A stretch of 64,000 nucleotides of DNA, taken from contig NZ_CP025430.1 in the NCBI RefSeq assembly GCF_002847445.1, positions 3,282,501 through 3,346,500 of the forward strand, given 5' to 3'. The position numbers were made by a program, and so were the translations under genes. Shown here in pieces: positions 63,347 through 64,000 of this stretch (positions are counted from its first letter, which is position 1; the number at the start of each line of letters is the position of its first letter). The notes under the pieces were generated by a model, which made no database searches, was not told the DNA's origin, and saw only the letters and a program-made list of their open reading frames with translations. This DNA comes from Paracoccus zhejiangensis (lineage in GTDB: Bacteria; Pseudomonadota; Alphaproteobacteria; Rhodobacterales; Rhodobacteraceae).

Positions 63347-64000
63347 TCAAGCGGCGCTTGACGCCTTGAATACCTGCCGCAGACGGGTGGACAGCTTGCT
63401 GACGGCGATCACGACATCCTCCGATGCACTGGCCGGAACCGAGGTGTGGATCATCGCCCCGTGTTCCTTCATGTCCAGGAACGCCAAAAGGACTTTTCCC
63501 TCCACTTCGGGAACGCGGACGATCGCGGCGTGATCGGTGATCTTCGATACCAGTTCGGCGCCAATGCCTTTGGCAAGCTCATTCAGGCTAGCCGGGGCAA
63601 GGTCGATATGGACCGAACGGTTGGGAACCCAGTCGCCATCGATCGACGGCGCCGCCGTCGTCTCGCCCGAGTTTGCAACCCAGATGAACCCGCCGGAATC
63701 CGCCGCGCGATAGGCCTTGGCGCGGATCGTCTTGGGCGGAGTCAGGTCAGGATGCGCCGGGATGCCCGCGCAGGCACCCGCCCCGTCATAGGACCAGCCA
63801 TGATACAGGCATGTCAGCGTGTTGCCCCGGACGATGCCGTAGGACAGGCGCATGCCCCGGTGGGGGCATCTGTTTTCCCATGCGCGGATCTGGCCGTCCT
63901 CACCGCGCCACAGGGCGATGTCGTTGTCGGCGATCACGACACGTCCTGCCGTCTTGGGAAGGACGTAGTTCTGAAGTCCGGCAGGGAACCACCCGGCTTC
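63347..64000 (-). CDS. Rieske-only protein lacking the catalytic iron site (partial at window edge)
   Basis: At least 217 residues; the frame is open to the end of the window (EAGWFPAGLQNYVLPKTAGR at the edge), so the true start is beyond 64000. The Rieske ligands are NRCPHRGMRLSYG and TLTCLYHGWSYDG. The rest is oxygenase-like, but the motif with two His and an Asp is absent, and the chain stops about 100 residues after the Rieske domain. It is thus the complement of the downstream NdmC-like protein: one has the electron-transfer cluster, the other the active site. Confidence 0.82.
   Translation of the reverse strand, partial: EAGWFPAGLQNYVLPKTAGRVVIADNDIALWRGEDGQIRAWENRCPHRGMRLSYGIVRGNTLTCLYHGWSYDGAGACAGIPAHPDLTPPKTIRAKAYRAADSGGFIWVANSGETTAAPSIDGDWVPNRSVHIDLAPASLNELAKGIGAELVSKITDHAAIVRVPEVEGKVLLAFLDMKEHGAMIHTSVPASASEDVVIAVSKLSTRLRQVFKASSAA

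Overview
The window looks like a high-GC chromosome or large replicon of a Rhodobacteraceae alphaproteobacterium, most likely Paracoccus or a close relative. The reasons are the initiator tRNA with its C1-A72 mismatch, scraps of Rhodobacterales gene-transfer-agent genes, and a glutathione-dependent formaldehyde dehydrogenase that closely resembles my memory of Paracoccus FlhA. No database search was possible, so all family names rest on motifs and recall.

Layout. (1) 1-873: end of an rRNA operon (23S 3' end, 5S, tRNA-fMet, terminator). (2) 789-9268: left end of a genomic island. A large serine recombinase has its last codons inside the initiator tRNA; it is followed by a TacAT-like toxin-antitoxin pair, a secreted nuclease, a broken OLD-like ATPase plus SbcD-like nuclease pair, and an IS21 element. 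(3) 9269-28865: first half of an ICE/plasmid backbone: 'ardC, DUF2958, ParB, many small conserved proteins, a Phd-VapC pair, ArdB/KlcA, a very large methylase-helicase of the strawberry-notch type, a TOPRIM protein, DUF2493, SSB and small regulators. (4) 28873-29349: broken gene-transfer-agent tail genes. (5) 29377-42355: a copper-resistance island with CueR, two copper P-type ATPases, CopZ, DUF305 proteins, DUF411, a CDF exporter, a multicopper oxidase and cytochrome c, under MerR-type promoters with 19-bp spacers. (6) 42464-43839: an ATP-grasp-like gene with a tiny coupled ORF. (7) 44371-48699: second half of the backbone: AlpA, RepA with iteron-like repeats inside its gene, ParA, DNA methylase, an RHH protein, DUF2840, TraF peptidase, and DUF736 cut by a second IS21. 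No relaxase, coupling protein or mating-pair genes are present, so the element looks truncated. (8) 51284-54616: a YecA-domain protein and the last codons of a DUF499-like ATPase, probably the remains of a defence operon, ending at an IS5-family element. (9) 54805-64000: a catabolic region with different base composition in its LysR gene.

The catabolic region is the most interesting part. It encodes a Rieske oxygenase of the NdmA/NdmB (methylxanthine N-demethylase) type followed by two unrecognised small proteins and a VOC protein; a divergent glutathione-dependent formaldehyde dehydrogenase; and a second oxygenase that is split. One polypeptide of the latter carries only the mononuclear-iron catalytic domain (NdmC-like), the next carries only the Rieske cluster, and a GST-like protein (NdmE-like) follows. 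The simplest reading is oxidative N-demethylation of a methylxanthine-like compound, with the released formaldehyde oxidised through the glutathione pathway. The electron-transfer reductase is not in the window; it may lie beyond position 64000.
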